This document shows positions 12,694 through 13,987 of a stretch of DNA of 13,987 bases, piece by piece. The stretch covers positions 1-13,987 of the forward strand of contig CALMZN010000057.1 in assembly GCA_937870675.1 (NCBI GenBank). The letters run 5' to 3'. Source of the DNA: an uncultured bacterium. Lineage in GTDB: Bacteria; Patescibacteriota; Patescibacteriia; UBA1558; GWA2-36-10. The notes below the pieces were generated by a model. It had not been told where the DNA came from, made no database searches, and was given only the letters and a program-made list of their open reading frames with translations. Made by a program: the position numbers and the translations under genes. How positions within the stretch are numbered: position 1 is the first letter of the stretch; each line of letters begins with the position of its first letter.

Positions 12694-13987
12694 TTTTCAA
12701 AAATTGCGAGTCCTGTCAGGGTCAGGGCAGTGTGGATGGCAAACAATGTCCGACTTGTTTAGGGCATCGTTATTTTTATTTTATTAATAATGATTTAATA
12801 TATTGGGATTATCCCATTGATTATCTGCATATTTTTGTGCGGGAGTTGAAACAGACAATTAATTTAATTATCAATATAGTTTTGATCGGCGCCAGTTTAC
12901 TGACCATGTTTTTTCTGTATCTGATGTGGAAAGAAGTTCGGTGCGATCCGTTCAAATGGCTGAAACTATTGATCACACCAGATTGGCAAAATTTTTGGTT
13001 ATGGATATTGATTGTCTTAGATATGTATTTTTATTACCGTCTGACAGCGCCAGTATTATTAGAACGAAAAAAAAGACAATTGCTTTTAAATAAAAATGTT
13101 TTTGTTCAGCACAATATTGCTGACAGTTTGAACAAAGAGACCACGGTCATGATGGACAAGGCCTGGCTCTATGCCAGAGAACGGAAGATTTTTCCAGTCA
13201 GCGCTTGGCACTTGCTTTTTATTTTGCTCGGAGATAAAGACATAAAATTAGTGCTGGCCCGCCTTGGTTTGGGTAGTGAAAATCTACAGCAACTTATCAA
13301 TGACAATTTGCCACAGCTTAGCTCTAGTGTCCAAAATAATGAGGAGATTAGCGATGAATTGAAAAATACTTTACTCCAGGCCTATTTGCATATGCACAAG
13401 CGTCGTGATCGTCGTATGGCTGAGGTGGACTTGCTCTATGGCTTGGTATTGTCTTCACAGTCAATCAGAAACTTTTTTTATGATTTTAATATTGATGAAA
13501 ATAAGATTGAAAATGTTATTGCTTGGCTGACCATCAACCGCAGTATCTATGAAAATTATCAGCTTTATCGCTCTAGATCGCATCTGAAAAAAACCAGCAT
13601 CAATCGCTCCTATACCGCCATTGCCACGCCAATTTTGGATGCTTTTTCTGAAGATCTGACAGAGCAAGCCAAGAGAGGTCGCTTGACTCTCTGCGTAGGC
13701 CGTGATAGAGAAACAGCCGATATTATCCAAACCATACAAAGCAATCAATCTAGCGTCATTCTGGTGGGTCCCTCTGGCGTGTGGGTGCTGGCGCAGGGGG
13801 CCAAGAACGGCAAGGAGGCGGCGGCGACCAAGTTGGAGGTCATGAGCGATGACCCGTCGCTGCCGGAGGACATGAGGAAGAACGCGGACGCGAGCTTCGT
13901 CAACGTGGGGGCGGGAAAAGCCAAACTGAAGAAGCATCTGGACAGGCTGGGAATCAGCGAACGGGCCGCGCGGGCGGTCGCCGAGGC
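12678..13987 (+). CDS. Membrane-anchored Clp-type AAA+ protein, broken by a sequence junction
   Basis: The first 368 residues belong to a Clp-family unfoldase with unusual N-terminal additions. C10/C13 and C24/C27 form a DnaJ-like zinc motif (CxxCQGQG...CxxCLGH). Two membrane helices follow (about 62-84 and 105-121). Next come two Clp N-like repeats (about 155-200 and 228-285), then the linker RSYTAIATPILDAFSEDLTEQAKRGRL and VGRDRET (340-346) that lead into the first AAA+ domain. The Walker A motif starts as VILVGPSGV (360-368), where GKT or GKS should come next. Instead WVLAQGAKNGKEA follows, and the rest (369 to the edge) is unrelated and GC-rich. Walker B, the sensors and the second AAA+ domain are missing. 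The frame stays open across the junction, but an assembly chimera is the likeliest cause. Proposed role: handling membrane or surface proteins together with the overlapping upstream gene. Confidence 0.8.
   Translation, partial: MAEEIIFKNCESCQGQGSVDGKQCPTCLGHRYFYFINNDLIYWDYPIDYLHIFVRELKQTINLIINIVLIGASLLTMFFLYLMWKEVRCDPFKWLKLLITPDWQNFWLWILIVLDMYFYYRLTAPVLLERKKRQLLLNKNVFVQHNIADSLNKETTVMMDKAWLYARERKIFPVSAWHLLFILLGDKDIKLVLARLGLGSENLQQLINDNLPQLSSSVQNNEEISDELKNTLLQAYLHMHKRRDRRMAEVDLLYGLVLSSQSIRNFFYDFNIDENKIENVIAWLTINRSIYENYQLYRSRSHLKKTSINRSYTAIATPILDAFSEDLTEQAKRGRLTLCVGRDRETADIIQTIQSNQSSVILVGPSGVWVLAQGAKNGKEAAATKLEVMSDDPSLPEDMRKNADASFVNVGAGKAKLKKHLDRLGISERAARAVAE
13782..13987 (+). other. GC-rich foreign segment, probable assembly chimera
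   Basis: From about 13780 the base composition changes abruptly from AT-rich to GC-rich. In the plus frame that continues the Clp-like gene, nearly every codon ends in G or C, and the other two forward frames soon hit stops, so it looks like true coding sequence from a GC-rich organism. The translation (WVLAQGAKNGKEAAATKLEV... LGISERAARAVAEA) matches no family I recognise. Confidence 0.75.

Noticed and set aside
13461..13937. A 158-codon minus-strand open frame across the GC-rich segment
   Set aside because: It spans the composition junction, is antisense to clear Clp-like coding sequence, and the plus frame has the coding codon bias.

Overview
The window is AT-rich bacterial DNA with tightly packed genes, 1- to 16-base gap or overlap junctions within operons, little Shine-Dalgarno sequence and small membrane proteins of unknown role. 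Together with a eukaryote-type IleRS and a membrane protein family that I associate with Candidate Phyla Radiation genomes, this suggests Patescibacteria (CPR), probably from a metagenome. That assignment is inference from gene character; no rRNA or other marker gene is present. The standard genetic code fits every gene.

Layout. Positions 1-4113 hold three minus-strand genes, in transcription order dprA (DNA processing), topA (topoisomerase I) and a RelA/SpoT-family gene whose 3' part is outside the window. Each has its own recognisable sigma70-type promoter. A divergent promoter pair at about 4118-4173, with overlapping -35 boxes, separates dprA from a plus-strand gene for a single-pass membrane protein, which ends at a strong terminator. 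Positions 4700-5035 have no gene but contain two terminators, a palindromic repeat element with a second palindrome nested in it, and a long inverted repeat overlapping the promoter of a small MerR-like regulator. After a 42-codon candidate gene comes an operon: ileS (isoleucyl-tRNA synthetase), recO (recombination mediator), a 596-residue membrane-anchored extracellular beta-domain protein, and tgt (tRNA-guanine transglycosylase). After a 204-base gap with an AU-rich terminator and a conspicuous hairpin, a small polytopic membrane protein overlaps the start of a membrane-anchored Clp-type AAA+ protein carrying a DnaJ-like zinc motif.

The genes cover housekeeping roles: stringent response, DNA topology, uptake or repair of single-stranded DNA (DprA and RecO both help load RecA), isoleucine charging and tRNA modification. 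The notable points are an in-frame palindromic repeat inside tgt, loss of all four expected zinc ligands in the same Tgt, very short predicted mRNA leaders, the membrane-anchored Clp-like protein with its overlapping partner, and an abrupt switch to GC-rich sequence at about 13780. That switch falls exactly inside the Walker A motif of the AAA+ gene and is most likely an assembly chimera, so the last ~205 bases should not be trusted as part of this genome.
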